Source of the DNA: Molanna angustata
Lineage: Eukaryota; Arthropoda; Insecta; Trichoptera; Molannidae
Assembly (NCBI GenBank): GCA_963576475.1
Contig: OY754980.1
Location: forward strand, 29,929,563-29,993,562
Length of the DNA stretch: 64,000 bases
Reading direction: 5' to 3'
Shown here in pieces: positions 20,578 to 32,105 of this stretch. Positions within the stretch are counted from its first letter, which is position 1, and every line of letters begins with the position of its first letter. The position numbers and the translations under genes were made by a program. The notes under the pieces were generated by a model. The model saw nothing but the letters and a program-made list of their open reading frames with translations, ran no database searches and was not told where the DNA came from.

Positions 20578-21295
20578 AACTAGTGAACCCACAGCAAAGT
20601 TCGTATTGCATGTATAATTAAAAATGGTCCTTCATTACCACCCGTCGCTTCAGACCCTTCAGGCTCTTCAGTGCCTCCCGTCCCTTCAGACGCATCAGTA
20701 CCACCCTCAGTACTTCCCTTCAGGCCCTTCAGGACCTTCAGTACATCCCGTCCCTTCAGGCCCTTTAGTACCTCCCGTCCCTTCAGTAGGTTAAGAAAAT
20801 GTTTAAATCCGGTTGGACCTTCTTTTCCCAGGATGCTCCACTTTCATAGGTTAAATGACCAAATACACGAAGAAGATTAAGATGCGGAAAAAAATTTGAA
20901 TCCAGAAACCTGCGAAGAGATGAAAGGAAAATTGGAACCTTCTTCTCCCAGGATAGTCTACCTTCATAGGTAAAATGACCTAATACCCGATGAAGAAGAA
21001 GAAGAAGAAAAATGTTTGAATCCAGAAACCATCCCGGGCATAGTCTCGATAATTCACCAAAGTTTCATTGCAATCGGATGAACGGTTCCCAGGATAGTCC
21101 ACCTTCATAAGTAAAATGACCTAATACCCGATGTAGAAGAAGAAGAAAATTTTTTAAATTCAGAAACCATCCCGGGCATACTCTCGACAATTCACCAAAG
21201 TTTCATTGCAATCGGATGAACGGTTTAGGAGCACATTCATCACTAAGATACATACATAGATACAAACATTCAAATTTATAATATAGATGAATTTT
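20578..21295 (+). mobile_element. Dispersed arthropod repeat with internal duplications
   Basis: It opens AACTAGTGAACCCACAGCAA AGTTCG, resembling the widespread CTAGCTGACCCGCGCAACTT-type repeat start. It ends with TTTCATTGCAATCGGATGAA, CGGTTTAGGAGCACATTCAT and an ACATACATAGATACAAACAT run. Inside, 20640-20790 is a CCTTCAG-rich minisatellite. The block with CCCAGGATAGTCCACCTTCA, GACCTAATACCCGATG and CATCCCGGGCATA occurs two to three times (20820-21235). Probably a non-autonomous retroposon or Helitron-like repeat; class not settled. Confidence 0.55.
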
Positions 21296-21639
21296 GAGTT
21301 GGTAAATTTTCCATATACGACACCATTATATTATTAAATATTTTGATGTGCTGTACTGTCACAACTTTCAAGATGAACTCACGACCTGGAAAAAGTAGTA
21401 TTTTTGTTTCAATAATGTACATATATGTACTATGAAAATAGGTACATTCGAAGAGAGTAAATCTTTTCTAAAGATGTACATAAACTGAAAAGAATTAACT
21501 GTTGGACACAGCCCATTCGTTTCATAGTTAGATAAAATATTCGTTTCATAAAAACTAAACTTATACATATATCCTCACCATACATAGCTAGAAAACAAGT
21601 AATTATAAAATCGCATAATTATAAATGTCTATATACACA
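21296..21639. other. No gene recognised
   Basis: AT-rich; chance ORFs only. Confidence 0.45.
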
Positions 21640-22360
21640 AAAAATATAACTGGTTCTTATCCATGTGAAAATATACATCAAGTAGGACCTATAATTTATC
21701 TAGGTATGAAAATTGACAAACACTTTAATTGACAACCACAAACCAAACTTTGTAATAAACCAAGAAATGTACTAGCTAAACTTTATGTTATAAGAAATAT
21801 TTTTCATTATACAGTTATAAAGTTTATTTATACATCACTTGCTGAATCCTTATTCTATACGGCATAGAAGTATGGAGTAATCATTTAAAACGTATGTAGA
21901 CAAAGTTAAATCATTACAAGCGAGATAGTTAAAACTAATAATACCCAAATCAGATTTATCTAAATGTAAAGACAATGATGAAAAGATATTCAGTGTAACA
22001 GGAATACTCCCAGTTAACAAATTATACACTTATCGAATCATATTAAATCATTACTTCTCTAATGAATATAAATTACCTTTAAAAATATATATAATTCAAG
22101 ACAAGTTGTGCAAAATAAATTGATAATTCACAGATGGACAAAGTAAGCATACCGAAAATATTTAACACCTTTCCAGTATATGGATAAACTTGATAAAATA
22201 TACCTACTCAGTTAAAAATATATTTAAAAAAAATATTGTAGAAAGTAATAAAAAACATTTTACTCATTTATAAGTAGTTATTAAATAAAAAAACATGTAC
22301 CCCAGATTATAATTTTAATACTGTAAATTAAGGAATGTAATATGTACTTGACCTTTTTGT
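21640..22360 (+). pseudogene. LINE reverse-transcriptase C-terminal half, heavily mutated
   Basis: Several frames together read VGPIIYLGMKIDKHFN, LAKLYVIRNIFHYTVIKFIY, TSLAESLFY and KIFSVTGILPVNKLYTYRII. YLG..ID..F.W followed by ..LY.SL.ES.F.YGI.VW is the standard post-catalytic region of jockey/CR1-group elements. There are many stops and frameshifts, and the coding part ends near 22200. Confidence 0.75.
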
Positions 22361-22799
22361 ACGGGAAACTTACTGATAGCCTGTGAGCTAGTGAGATTCT
22401 AGTTTATTATGATGTAAAACTTTTATGAAAAAAAAAATAAAAAAAATATCAATGATACCCATTTTTTTCGGGCGCCGAGAGATTTACTAATAAAATTACT
22501 AACTATTATGTTATTAATAAATTAAGTAGGTACTACTTATAATTAAAGGTACTCAATTGTTATTTTTACCATTACGCACTTCCACATAAAAATTTCTTCT
22601 TTTGAGGATTCCTTCCGCAGACAAGTGCGTAAATTAGATCAAAATAGAATGCAACTAACTCACCAATCAAGATTTCAGTTGGGAATTATAAAAATATCAG
22701 GGTTATTACCGATTTTTTCGATAAATCCAATATTTATAAATTGTCATAACGATTTTGGAGTGTCAGTAGATGACATAATGAAGATTTATACTATCTTCC

Positions 22800-23045
22800 T
22801 CTTCTTCAGCCTGTTTTTTTTCCATTCTTGGACATAGGCCCCCCCCCTTGATTCTCCACAACACCCTGTCTTTGGCACACTGCATCCATCTCCCTCCGGC
22901 ACATTTCTTGATGTCATCAGACCACCTAGCCTGGGGTCTGCCGATGCCTCTTCGGCTTATTCTCGGTCACCATTCTAGGATCGTTTTAGTCCATCGTAAA
23001 TCCTGGCATCTGGCTTTCCGCTAAATTGCCTACTTTGGTTCTTTC
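22800..23045 (-). pseudogene. LINE reverse-transcriptase C-terminal fragment, family K copy 1
   Basis: The minus strand gives RCQDLRWTKTILEW, GIGRPQARWSDDIKKCAGGR and WMQCAKDRVLWR, ending near the EWKK and AEEE run. GRP..RW.DDI....G..W...A.DR..W is diagnostic of the LINE tail. Related fragments sit at 28465, 44295 and 63770, all minus strand and all ending in the GAAGAAGAAG stretch. Confidence 0.8.
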
Positions 23046-23667
23046 TCTTATTATGACATTTTGAATTCTGTCCCTTATTGAAATACCCAGCAATAATACT
23101 ATGACTATCCTATAATTATACTATAACTTGTATTAATTATTTTCTTGTCGTTAGTTTACGCCTTATATAGCTCCTGGTACTAAGCAAGGCGATGGACTAG
23201 AATAATTGTAAGTATACATGTCGAACCAGTCAGATTTTAGTAGGTGATTTTGTGTTCTTTAGTGTTTATCGTGTGTTTGAGGGTGTGACAAAGATAATGA
23301 TGTAAGAGACCCGGATAAATGATGTTTACCGAGGGTCCCGAGTCCAGCGAAAGTTTGCGTAGTTAAGGGCCCTCTCTGTCCTTGTTTAACTATCAGGCTA
23401 ATCATACATCAACACCCGCCTATGTTTATCAGGTGGGCGGTAGAGCGGTTGATCGCTAGTGATGGACAAGAAACGCAAGACCGAATCAAATGTACCTAAT
23501 CTTAGACTAAATAAAGAGAGTTATTTTGTTACCGGCTTCAAAGAATGGAGATTTCTACCAAATAAATATACAACTATATTAAAATTTACATTGTTGATTA
23601 TATAAATTATTGTCATGAGCCAATCGGCTCTTTTAATAAATATTATAAAAAAAATCTTATTGTTTTT
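23046..23667. other. No gene recognised
   Basis: 23270-23480 is less AT-rich (CGAGGGTCCCGAGTCCAGCG; GGTGGGCGGTAGAGCGGTTG). The second word resembles a SINE-A A box but lacks a B box. No product identified. Confidence 0.35.
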
Positions 23668-24194
23668 ACTCCTCGAAATCCCAAGGGAATAAGGTAGGGA
23701 GTTATTAATTCACAATTGTTAAGATAATATTTTTTATTGTAGATTATCAACTAGTATCATGCTAAGATTGTATTTTGAAAGTCTGAATCACAATGTATCT
23801 GTGTGTGCTGTGTACTATGTGCTATGTACGGCGTGTTCATTCATATTTATCGATTATATGTAGACTAAACTTCTTTTCAAATTTTGCGAATTTGAATATC
23901 TAATACTCTCTTAGAGCCCCATAGATTTTGAAATATATCTGATCAGTGCTTCTCATTTTTTTTAACTGTCAAATATTTCAAAGTGATCCCAAGCTCAGGA
24001 AACTTAAAATTTGATATTTATATTTTCAAATTGCTAAAAAGGCACATCACTTTCATAAAATGGCATAAAAATATCAAGTTTTCTTAACAAAATATTTCAA
24101 TCAAAAGTAATTTAATAAACTCATTTCGTGAAAATACTCAAAATTTTCGATACAAAATTTGAACACTTTGTGGAGTGACTTAGTAGTGAGGAGT
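23668..24194 (-). mobile_element. ACTCCTCACTA-family DNA element, longest copy
   Basis: 527 bp with ends ACTCCTCGAAATCCC (left) and GTAGTGAGGAGT (right), inverted relative to each other over about 9-11 bases. The body contains AAAACTTGATATTTTTATGC (minus strand), TTTTATGAAAGTGATGTGCC and GTTGATAATCTACAATAAAA. The copies at 13198 and 43901 share this order. No ORF of note, so it is a MITE-type non-autonomous transposon. Confidence 0.7.
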
Positions 24195-24420
24195 TGGCCA
24201 TAACCCTATTGTTTTTTATGTGGACTTATAGGTCTGTTTTCAAGAGGCCACATAATCCTGCGAAGTAGTCACCCAGCTACCCCTCCATCTTTTAGGCCGT
24301 CTACCGCGAGAGCGGGTTCCGAGGGGCTGATTGTGCAGCATGATATGAGGAAGTCTGGTGCTGTCCATCATTTGGAAGTGACCATACCAGTCCCTCCTCC
24401 GCTGACTACTCCATCTGGTG
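24195..24420 (-). pseudogene. LINE reverse-transcriptase C-terminal fragment
   Basis: The minus strand reads RDWYGHFQMMDSTRLPHIML, NQPLGTRSRGRRPKRWRGSW, then TTSQDYVAS and a stop. GH...MD..RL.....P.GTRSRGR..KRW is a LINE C-terminal signature. It lies directly beside the end of the ACTCCTCACTA element. Confidence 0.72.
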
Positions 24421-25854
24421 ATACTTCACATATTTCCCTTAATCAGGGGCCTTATTCCCATTCACGTGATATATTTTTGATAAGTTTCGCAAATCTTTAC
24501 GTATCACAGAATGTAAAGTTAAAGTTACGCATCAGGTGCTGTCAATTCATAACTCTAATCTGTGAAACGAACGAATGTGTTTACTCGTCGCTTTATGTCT
24601 TTACAAAGAACTTAACACCACCTCGATATGCCGCATAAATACACCTGTCGAATATCATACGTACTTCGCTCCAATCAGAATACCGCGTTACGAACGGCAA
24701 ACGGAGGTTTTCTCGAAATAATGCGCGGAAGTTTACGCGGGCTAGTATCCGCGGAAAACAGAATAACTCAAGGCTTTGCCCGCTCTGTCTCAGTATTGAT
24801 AAAGTAGTGTTGGTTAATAGCTGCTGCATACCTAATTAATGCGCTTTTTAAAATCAATCATGTTTGGTTTTTACTAAAATATCCATACTTAAATACTTAG
24901 CCTTATCCCTCATGGGGTAGGCATTGAGAACCAAACGCCACATTTTTTTTAAATGAAAAATTATCATATACCTACAAGTAAAATTTTATCCCGCTATCAT
25001 TAGTAAAATTTTAGTGCAAGACTGCTAGATCAAGATTATGAAGTTCATCACTGTTTGTCGATGTAAAGTGGGCGTAAAACAGAAACTTGGCGAGATTCCT
25101 TCAAAACTTTTATCTCTATTTACGGTGTTTGTGTTTGTACGACTTTGCTTAAAACCTGCTTTTGAAAACTTTTAATTTTAATGTTTATTTTAATTCATTC
25201 ATGATTCTTATAATACTGTTCTTCCACTAACACCACCCGTTCTGCTTATGGTGTCTAATAATAGCCTCTTGTAAAATTCTGAAAGTACACAAGAAGAGCC
25301 CGGAGAACTCTAAAACCTTGCAGACAATGCACTCAAAGTGCCAAAGAGAGCCAAGGAAATAGCTGGACCACCATTCACTGGAAGTGAATATAAGAGTAAA
25401 CCGTATTATTTTTCTAATATAGGTAGGTAGGTACTAATGAAATATAATACCTACTATTTAAATGTTTCTCTTGCCCCATACACAAGTGTCCGCACTGCTA
25501 ATGGGGCAATATTTTTGAATTATTATTGTATTTAATTGTCAAATGTACTTTTGTGTTCTGGAATGAAAAATACATATTAATAAAAAAAATAATGGTTTCA
25601 TTGTAAGAAGGACGATTTACAAAGCGCAGTTTTAACAAAACCTCACGTCAAGATTGCATTTCATCAAACTTAAACCACTAAAACATTAAAATGAGAAACT
25701 ATTAGCTACATATACATTATACAAATGTATATTTTTTACAGAGACATTACTTATGTAGATGCCACGAAAATATATCACGAGTTCATAAATTAGTGAGGTT
25801 AAGTAAAACTCTGAAATTTCATTATTCATTACTTCTTGGAACTTTTTCTTGCCC
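24421..25854. other. No gene; GC-richer unique block at 24600-24830
   Basis: 24600-24830 (CGCGTTACGAACGGCAAACG, ATGCGCGGAAGTTTACGCGG) is a compositional island with no convincing ORF and no match elsewhere in the window. The remainder is AT-rich. 25290-25400 is purine-rich with a short frame I cannot identify. Confidence 0.4.
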
Positions 25855-26110
25855 TCATCCTCATGACTAGTGGCTGTAGTCAATCACACTTTATGTGGCC
25901 CGCCTCCGTGCTAATCTTTTTTGGGCAAAACGCAGACACCAAAACAATCACAGAAACCCTTAATGCTGACTTACAAGATATCTCCATGTAGTTGACGAAC
26001 GACCACAAGACCGTCCATCTAAGCTGCCCATCACAAGTTTTTTGAGGCAATCTGGTTCTTTTCTGGCAGTGTGTGTCCAAAGAATTGAAGAATACGTATG
26101 TTGTCTTGAA
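25855..26110 (-). pseudogene. LINE reverse-transcriptase C-terminal fragment
   Basis: The minus strand shows SSILWTHTARKEPDCLKK in one frame, MGSLDGRSCGRSSTTWRYL and, after a frame change, FCPKKISTEAGHIKCD. It is a sister of the fragment at 4050-4275, with the same GH...R.PD...K and SPTRW-derived blocks. Confidence 0.7.
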
Positions 26111-26194
26111 ACTAGGGTCGGAATTAAAAATGGTATGAAATTTTTTTGGATCGTCATTTCGAGTACAGTTTTGTTTGCGTATATCAAGAGTGGC

Positions 26195-26430
26195 GTCCCT
26201 CAATACCTACAGAATACCCTCGATGATGTACAAGGAGAGAAAGATCACCTCCTCCAGGTCATCGTGAAGCGCAAGATTGAGGGACGTCGATGACCCGGCA
26301 GAATACAGATGTCCTGGCTGCGCAATGTAAGCATCCAGAGTGTGGAGGAGCTGTTCCGAGCAGCCCAGGAGAGAGAGGCATTCGGCGGAGTGATCGCCGA
26401 CGTTGGGAGGATCCAACAGGGCACTTAAAG
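26195..26430 (+). pseudogene. LINE reverse-transcriptase C-terminal fragment
   Basis: Reads LLQVIVKRKIEGRR, stop, PGRIQMSWLRNVSIQSVEEL, FRAAQEREAFGGVIADVGRI and QQGT stop. The KRKIEGRR.PGR...SWL and ELFRAA...F...IADV patterns are those of the last exon of a LINE ORF. One in-frame TGA (26291) inactivates it. Confidence 0.82.
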
Positions 26431-26594
26431 AAAAAGAAGATGTACAGAAGCATACTGTACTTTTGATTGACGACCTATCATTGTCTGATAAATTGTAATC
26501 ACAAGACCACAGACGCAAGGTCGGTATTTTAACGATTATTCTATAGATACTACCATGGGAGATGCTCAGAAGAACTTGCATCCCTGGTCCCTCG

Positions 26595-26850
26595 TCCACC
26601 CATTCACAATAGAGTCACTCGTTCTACTCAATCTCAACTCCCGTTCACAGTAAACCGTCAATTTATACGAACCATTAGCTTATCGAACTATTTTTTTAAC
26701 ACAGCAGCCCGGCTGTGAAACAATCTTCCGAATTCCGTGTTTCCTTCTTACAACTCGGGTCTTTTTAAAATTCGAATTAATATTTTCTTGAGCAGATTGC
26801 AAACCCTCCCTAAAGCTACGTAGTGCACTTCTTTGGAAGAGTATAATGGA
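26595..26850 (+). pseudogene. LINE ORF 3' end (WNxLP motif region)
   Basis: Reads RSTQSQLPFTVNRQFIRTIS, then FFNTAARL, stop, NNLPNSVFPSYNSGLFKIRI and NIFLSRL. The arrangement of a SF...A..LWN.LP...... and F+ +  motif is the extreme C-terminus of many jockey/CR1-type elements. The Trp of WN.LP has become a stop. Confidence 0.68.
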
Positions 26851-26969
26851 CCCAAATCCAAATAGCTGGTGTCCCCTACATAGCCATATTGAAAAAAACT
26901 ATTTGAGTAATAAAATTCATTCTTAAATTTAAAAAATGTATTTGTAGATAGGAACTATAGATAAATAAT

Positions 26970-27065
26970 TGATTTATTTATTAACACTTTTTGTACATAC
27001 ATAAAATTACATAGTACAAATGGCGGACTTATTGCCTAGAGGCAATCACTTCCAGTCAACCATCT
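26970..27065 (-). mobile_element. LINE 3' tail (minus strand)
   Basis: The minus strand reads GGTTGACTGGAAGTGATTGC, TAGGCAATAAGTCCGCCATT and TGTACTATGTAATTTTATGT, ending in AATAAATAAATC. It has the same GGCAATAA.TC.CCATT.TAC layout as the tails at 3175 and 15870. Confidence 0.6.
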
Positions 27066-28464
27066 GAGATTAAAATTAAATAACATAGTTTCGGCATATA
27101 AATAATAACACAATAACACAACCAGTGTAAGACAGCAAAACATAAAGTGAGAAATAACACAAATCAGAAAGGAGAGGAACACCAGAAAGGGAAGGGAGAG
27201 GATGAGGAGCCATCAAAAGGGATGGAAAGTGAAATTGGGATATATGTTCATTATGGAATTGGGAGGAAGAGTGAGCATTTCAGACGAGATTTGAAAATTG
27301 GAAGTGATGTGGCAGTTCTAATATCAAATGCTCAATTGTTCCACAGCCGGGCAGCAAGAATAGTGAAGGAAGATGAATGGTATTCTGTAACGTGAGGTAG
27401 GATGGCAAGGATTCTTTCTTCTCTAGACTGGAGTGGGAGTTCATGAGAGGCCAATTGAGACAGGACCTAGATCCACGGAATTGATAGTCCAGCACACTAA
27501 CCAATAGATTACAAAATAAAGTATCAGTTTAGAGTGCGGTGAGCCATCATAATTTATAATTGTAAACAATTTATAAAATATACACTAGGCTCACAAAAAT
27601 TACAAAACAGCGATTTAATTTTTGTATAAAATTTATCGCAAAATCCAAGTTGTTCTTTTAAACTGTCAACCCTCTGCGTTCACTTAGCTGATTGTCCTTT
27701 TTTATAGAAAAATAAACAAACAACAAACATATAACAATAGATATTCTGGTTTCTTTCTGTATAAATATACACCACCATGTCGTGGTCCCTGATTGGCCAA
27801 AATTGAAAATACCCTCTCGCCCTTATGTGAGATCGATGGCGGCCGATAACCTTTTTGTGTGAAAAAGAAAAATATTAATGTTGGGTAGGTGCCTACCTAC
27901 TTTGAGTCGCATGGCCCATTTTTCCCAAAGCCTTTGTCGCTGTAACATTGCCATAAAAAATCGTAGAAAATGTCCCGCTATCATTATTTTCCCTTTCGCG
28001 CGTTGAAGAATGGAAAAATGTAAATTGTTGAAAATCTATTTAGATAATGTAGGTATATAAGTACGTTTTACGTAAATAAGACATTATTTTGATTTTACCT
28101 CAAACCCAGATAAAAATACGTACAGTTTTGAAAGGTTTGCCATCACATTCAAAAAAGTTCGTACTTATGACAGTTTTTAAGAAATAGTAACAAGAAAAAT
28201 AAAATAACCATCTTAACAATAAAAAATAAATAAAAAAAACATAGTAAAAATAGCCACCAAAAACACAAAATAGAGTAGAAAGACATAATTATACCTATTA
28301 TTATTCCGGAAACGTTTATTACATTTTGATGTCTACCTACTTCAAGTAGCCACTTTGTTCCTGACACTTTTCGAATATCCGCTAATACTTTCAATGATAT
28401 TATCATTATCTTCATACTTTGTTGCTAATTCTCTGTGGCACATTTTAACTTCTTCTTCTTCTTC
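27066..28464. other. No gene recognised; unique block at 27770-28010
   Basis: An 82-codon plus-strand frame at 27147-27395 is purine-rich and not recognisable. 27770-28010 is GC-richer and includes GATCGATGGCGGCCGATAAC, with a GCCGCCAT core on the minus strand. No repeat match. Confidence 0.4.
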
Positions 28465-28740
28465 TTCTTCTTCAGCCAGTTTTCATCCATTCTTGGACAT
28501 AGGCCTCCCCTTTGATCCTCCACAACTCCCTGTCTTGGGCACACTGCATCCATCTCCCTCCGGCACATTTCTTGATGTCATCAGACCACCTTGCCTGGGG
28601 TCTGCCAACACCTCTTCGGCTTGTTCTCGGTCGCCATTCTAAGATCTTTTTGGTCCATCGTGAATCCTGGCATCTGGCAATATGCCCAGCCCAGCTCCAC
28701 TTAAGGCCAGCGACCCTTTCGGCTACATCGGCTACTTTGG
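28465..28740 (-). pseudogene. LINE reverse-transcriptase C-terminal fragment, family K copy 2
   Basis: The minus strand carries VAGLKWSWAGHIARCQDSRW, KRSWNGDREQAEEVLADPRQ-like decay, then RWSDDIKKCAGGRWMQCAQD and RELWRIKG, with the GAAGAAGAAG run at the end. Nearly the same as 22800-23045 but extending further upstream (WAGH). Plus-strand ORFs here are shadows. Confidence 0.78.
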
Positions 28741-29124
28741 TTTTACATTACCATTTTAACTACATTAACATTTTAACTACTATAGTTAAATAAAATAAAA
28801 TATCTTAGTTTTTAACCACGTTGAGTATTTCTATGCCAACTAGTTTCGGAGACGTAACCGCTCCTTCGTTCGGACAAACTTATACTAAACTTAAATACTA
28901 TGTACATAATGTGACCCGTGTGCCTAAATTATGTATCTGAAAGTTGATGGAAAGCAGAGGTTGTTAAACAAAAAATATTAAATAATGGAGTATTGTTTAA
29001 ATGTACTTGATATTTTTTTGTTTTTTATTTAAGGCTTTTTTTATCTCTAATGCCTTCAAGTTATCTAATCTTAAGCCCTATTTATTTATGTGCAAGATTT
29101 TATTGCCTGTTTTGGTATTGAAAT
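28741..29124. other. No gene recognised
   Basis: AT-rich. Nothing supportable. Confidence 0.45.
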
Positions 29125-29545
29125 AATGATTATTTTCAATCAAATGATTTCCATGGATCGCTGCGTGCATTTTAATCTTTCAGCGCATCTTTCGGCGAGA
29201 GTCACTGTCTCTAGTCTATATGTCATACCGGCAGTATGCAAATTTCAATAGTTTTTTTTTATTGGCATATTGGAACCTCATTATTCTCAAAGACATGTTT
29301 TATTTCATTGTAAGCTGCTCAACTCATCCCTATTCGTCTGGGTATTTCTGCTGTATGGTTCTCTTTTCCTTGCTTAATTTTATGCCCCAAGTATATTTTA
29401 TTATACATATTCACTTTGTCAACGATGTCGTCTTCAATTTGTCGTCTTTTAAGGTGTGGAAACTCTTGTTGTTGTAACTGGTTATATGTGGCCTTAAGGT
29501 GACGGGGTAGGCTCCAAGGTAATTTTTGGATGCTCATTACGCTTT
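29125..29545 (-). pseudogene. LINE reverse-transcriptase fragment (post-catalytic region)
   Basis: The minus strand reads QIEDDIVDKVNMYNKIYLGH, KIKQGKENHTAEIPRRIGMS, stop, AAYNEIKHVFENNEVPICQ, stop, ILPV and, after a frame change, TYRLETVTLAERCAERLKCT and QRSMEI. This matches the YLG..I......AEI.RRI.L.WAA......F and TYG.ETLTLT......+RV.QRAME order of insect LINEs. Multiple stops. Confidence 0.82.
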
Positions 29546-30634
29546 ACTTTTAAAAGTTACGTCTTCAATAAAAATATATATTATTCTCTCATTATTTGTC
29601 TATACATTGGCCCGATACATTTTCTTTCATCTTGTGTACTTTTTTCATAAAATTTTTTTTAATAATACCTTTTTTCTCAGAGATTTTATATCCATAACTC
29701 AAAACTTACAAGGCTTAGAAACAATAATGTTTTTTTAAATGATAGGTATTTTATAAATCTAAACATTGGCTGGATACGTTTTTACACAATGTTTTCACTT
29801 TTTTTGTAAAATCAAATAAACCGTAGTATTTTATGTAACGCTTGTTTAAATACACTAACTTGGGCGCACACGATTGTAATCTTTAAGAACGTTCATTCTC
29901 ATACAATAGTTAACAAAGTTTGCATTTCACTTGCCTACATCGCCTTACCCTGCCCCTTAAGGTTGGTATTCGCTGTTACAGTGTCACTATTTCAAGATGT
30001 ATTAGCCCCAGCACAGGTTTCTACCCTAGTGGAGCATTGCAGAAAATTGACTATAATGCATGCTAGTTTATTTATATTGCTATCGTCCATTTTTACAAAG
30101 TAAAATATTTTACAAAAAAAATAAAAACTTGAAATGCCAATGGTGGGAAAAGATACGGATTTTTTTATTATTTTTGTAAAAGGTACTACATAACATAAAA
30201 AAAATAATATATTTAATGATGAAATATCCAAAAATTATATCGACTCACCTTTAAGTGTCATGTTGTGAAAATTGTCATATTATCTTATTGCAACATAAAT
30301 TAGGGAAAAAAATGGAGTAACTTGAAAACCATATGTTACCTAAGCAATATCTAATAGATACGTACTGCACCGCTTATTGTCAAAAACAGACTGAGTTCGC
30401 ATAAAATTTAAATATCACTAAAAAAATTGTTTACATGAGATTGGCTTCGCTACAGTGAATTTTGGTTCAGCACATTTTGTATGAAAGTTGATCGAAAACT
30501 TCGTTACTTCGGTATTCGTTATTCAGAGAATTGACCCGTACAAATAAATATGGAAGAAATTGTCATTTGGAAAATAACTGCGTAAAACAAAGTTGTTTTG
30601 CATTCAAATATTTTTTACTCGCGGCGTGTTGTTT
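29546..30634. other. Mostly unassigned; LINE 3'UTR-like word at about 30003
   Basis: CCCCAGCACAGGTTTCTACC then CTAGTGGAGC at 30003-30034 resembles the CCCAGAACAGG...CCTAGTGGGGC word of the LINE at 60.5-61.8 kb, suggesting another 3'UTR relic. Otherwise AT-rich with chance ORFs. Confidence 0.35.
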
Positions 30635-30712
30635 CTTGGGTTGGTTGAAAGAGATTGATACGTGGCAATAAACAATTTTCGTGCCCTTGATTGTACTAAA
30701 ATTAAATAAATT
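30635..30712 (+). mobile_element. LINE 3' tail
   Basis: GGGTTGGTTGAAAGAGATTG, TACGTGGCAATAAACAATTT and an ATTAAATAAATTAA end. Same family as 15870-15955. Confidence 0.55.
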
Positions 30713-30857
30713 AATACATATCTATTAGTTCAAAAGTTTTTTTTGTTGAGTTGATATTTCAATACATCATATATATCATAAAAGCGCCATGCCTGGTGTG
30801 CAAATGGTTGTATCGCGTGATATATAAAGTATATTTATACAATTTTTCTTTTTATAT

Positions 30858-31246
30858 TCACGTTTCACTGTAGTGAAGTTGCTGTGTGTGAGTTTTTTTT
30901 AGTTTCTGTATTAGCAACATAGTCACAATTGGTGAAATTAGATCCATTGTGTGTGAAGCCCGAACACCCTTTTTGACGCTATTATTATTTTTATTTTGCC
31001 GGCTCCTTTTCCAACGCCACTGTAAAGAAACTTCATTTTGTTTTCTGTCAAATTTACATATACGAAACGGTTTCAATTTTTCTAGGCATTGTTGTGAAAA
31101 AAAAGAGAGAAAGGGACGAACGAATTGATAATGTTTCAGTCCTTTACGCTTTCGACGCTTGGCCCTTGTATTTTTCAGTCTCTCTTTTATAGTATAATTT
31201 TTAAGATCAATGTCTTCATCATCGGATAACAAGTAGAAAGTGCATC
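30858..31246 (-). other. Unidentified basic ORF (about 124-128 codons)
   Basis: The minus strand has an open frame beginning YLLSDDEDIDLKNYTIKERL, followed by RAKRRKRKGLKHYQ, CLEKLKPFRICKFDRK and a Ser/His-poor end. No ATG opens the frame, and there are no hits in memory to a defined domain. An acidic start followed by a dense Lys/Arg patch is reminiscent of the N-terminal part of some PIF/Harbinger transposases, but that is a guess. It could be a transposon exon, a decayed gene exon or chance. Confidence 0.25.
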
Positions 31247-31461
31247 CTTTGCATTTGATAGTGATGTCACTTATGTACTTTTTTGATAATTGGACGTTAG
31301 CTTTATTCCATAATTTTCATTACTGTGAGAGGTTTTTATTTATTGTTTAATATATCCAAGTACCTAAAACTTATATTTTATTTGTATTGTATTTTGTATT
31401 AATATTGTTATGTTAATTTGGCTTAAGTAATTATTTTTTATTGGGAAAAACGTAATGAAAT

Positions 31462-31539
31462 TTTTATTTATTTATCTATTTATTTATTTATTTATTTACA
31501 TATTTATTAATTTATTTCTTTATTAATTAATTTATTAAT

Positions 31540-31578
<39 letters not shown>

Positions 31579-31705
31579 TTCATTTATATATTTATTTATT
31601 TATTATTTTTTTATTAATTTATTTAGTGTTTTGTTAATTTATTGATTAATTAAATATTATTTTTATTTATTTATTAGTTAATTAATTAATTTATTTTTTT
31701 ATTTA
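31462..31705. repeat. TTTA tetranucleotide array, imperfect
   Basis: A long run of TTTATTTATTTATTTA with interruptions by TTAATTAATT and TTTTGTTAATTT. Microsatellite-like, possibly grown from a retroposon tail. Confidence 0.9.
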
Positions 31706-32019
31706 TATAATTATTTGATAATTTATGTCTACTTCCGGTGCCAAAATATCTATTTTCTGATATAAAAATGCATTTTTTTTCTTATTACATTTATTTGATA
31801 CAACAGCTTACCATAATTTTACAATACAACGTCAATAACTACATTCATCATTTGATAATAAAAATAGGTAGGTACCAATTTAGTATAAATAATCTAAAAA
31901 GAGGCAGGAAGTATAGGACAGGGGGAGAATTTGTCTCGTTAGTCAATCAGTAGTCCACACGTATATGTGTGTGTGTGTACGAACATATTATAGAATACCT
32001 AAATTAAGTATCAATAAGT
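31706..32019. other. No gene recognised
   Basis: AT-rich with a short GT run at 31964-31977. Confidence 0.45.
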
Positions 32020-32105
32020 ACACCAAATCAGTCGAGGCGAAATTCGAACCAGCGTCCTCTGGATTACTATTCCAGCACGTTAACCACCCTTACCACCGAC
32101 CTACC
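32020..32105 (-). mobile_element. SINE-A head, decayed
   Basis: The minus strand reads GGTCGGTGGTAAGGGTGGTT, AACGTGCTGGAATAGTAATC and CGCTGGTTCGAATTTCGCC, then TCGAC and TGATTTGG. Recognisable A- and B-box regions of SINE-A with several changes; the body is lost. Confidence 0.6.
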
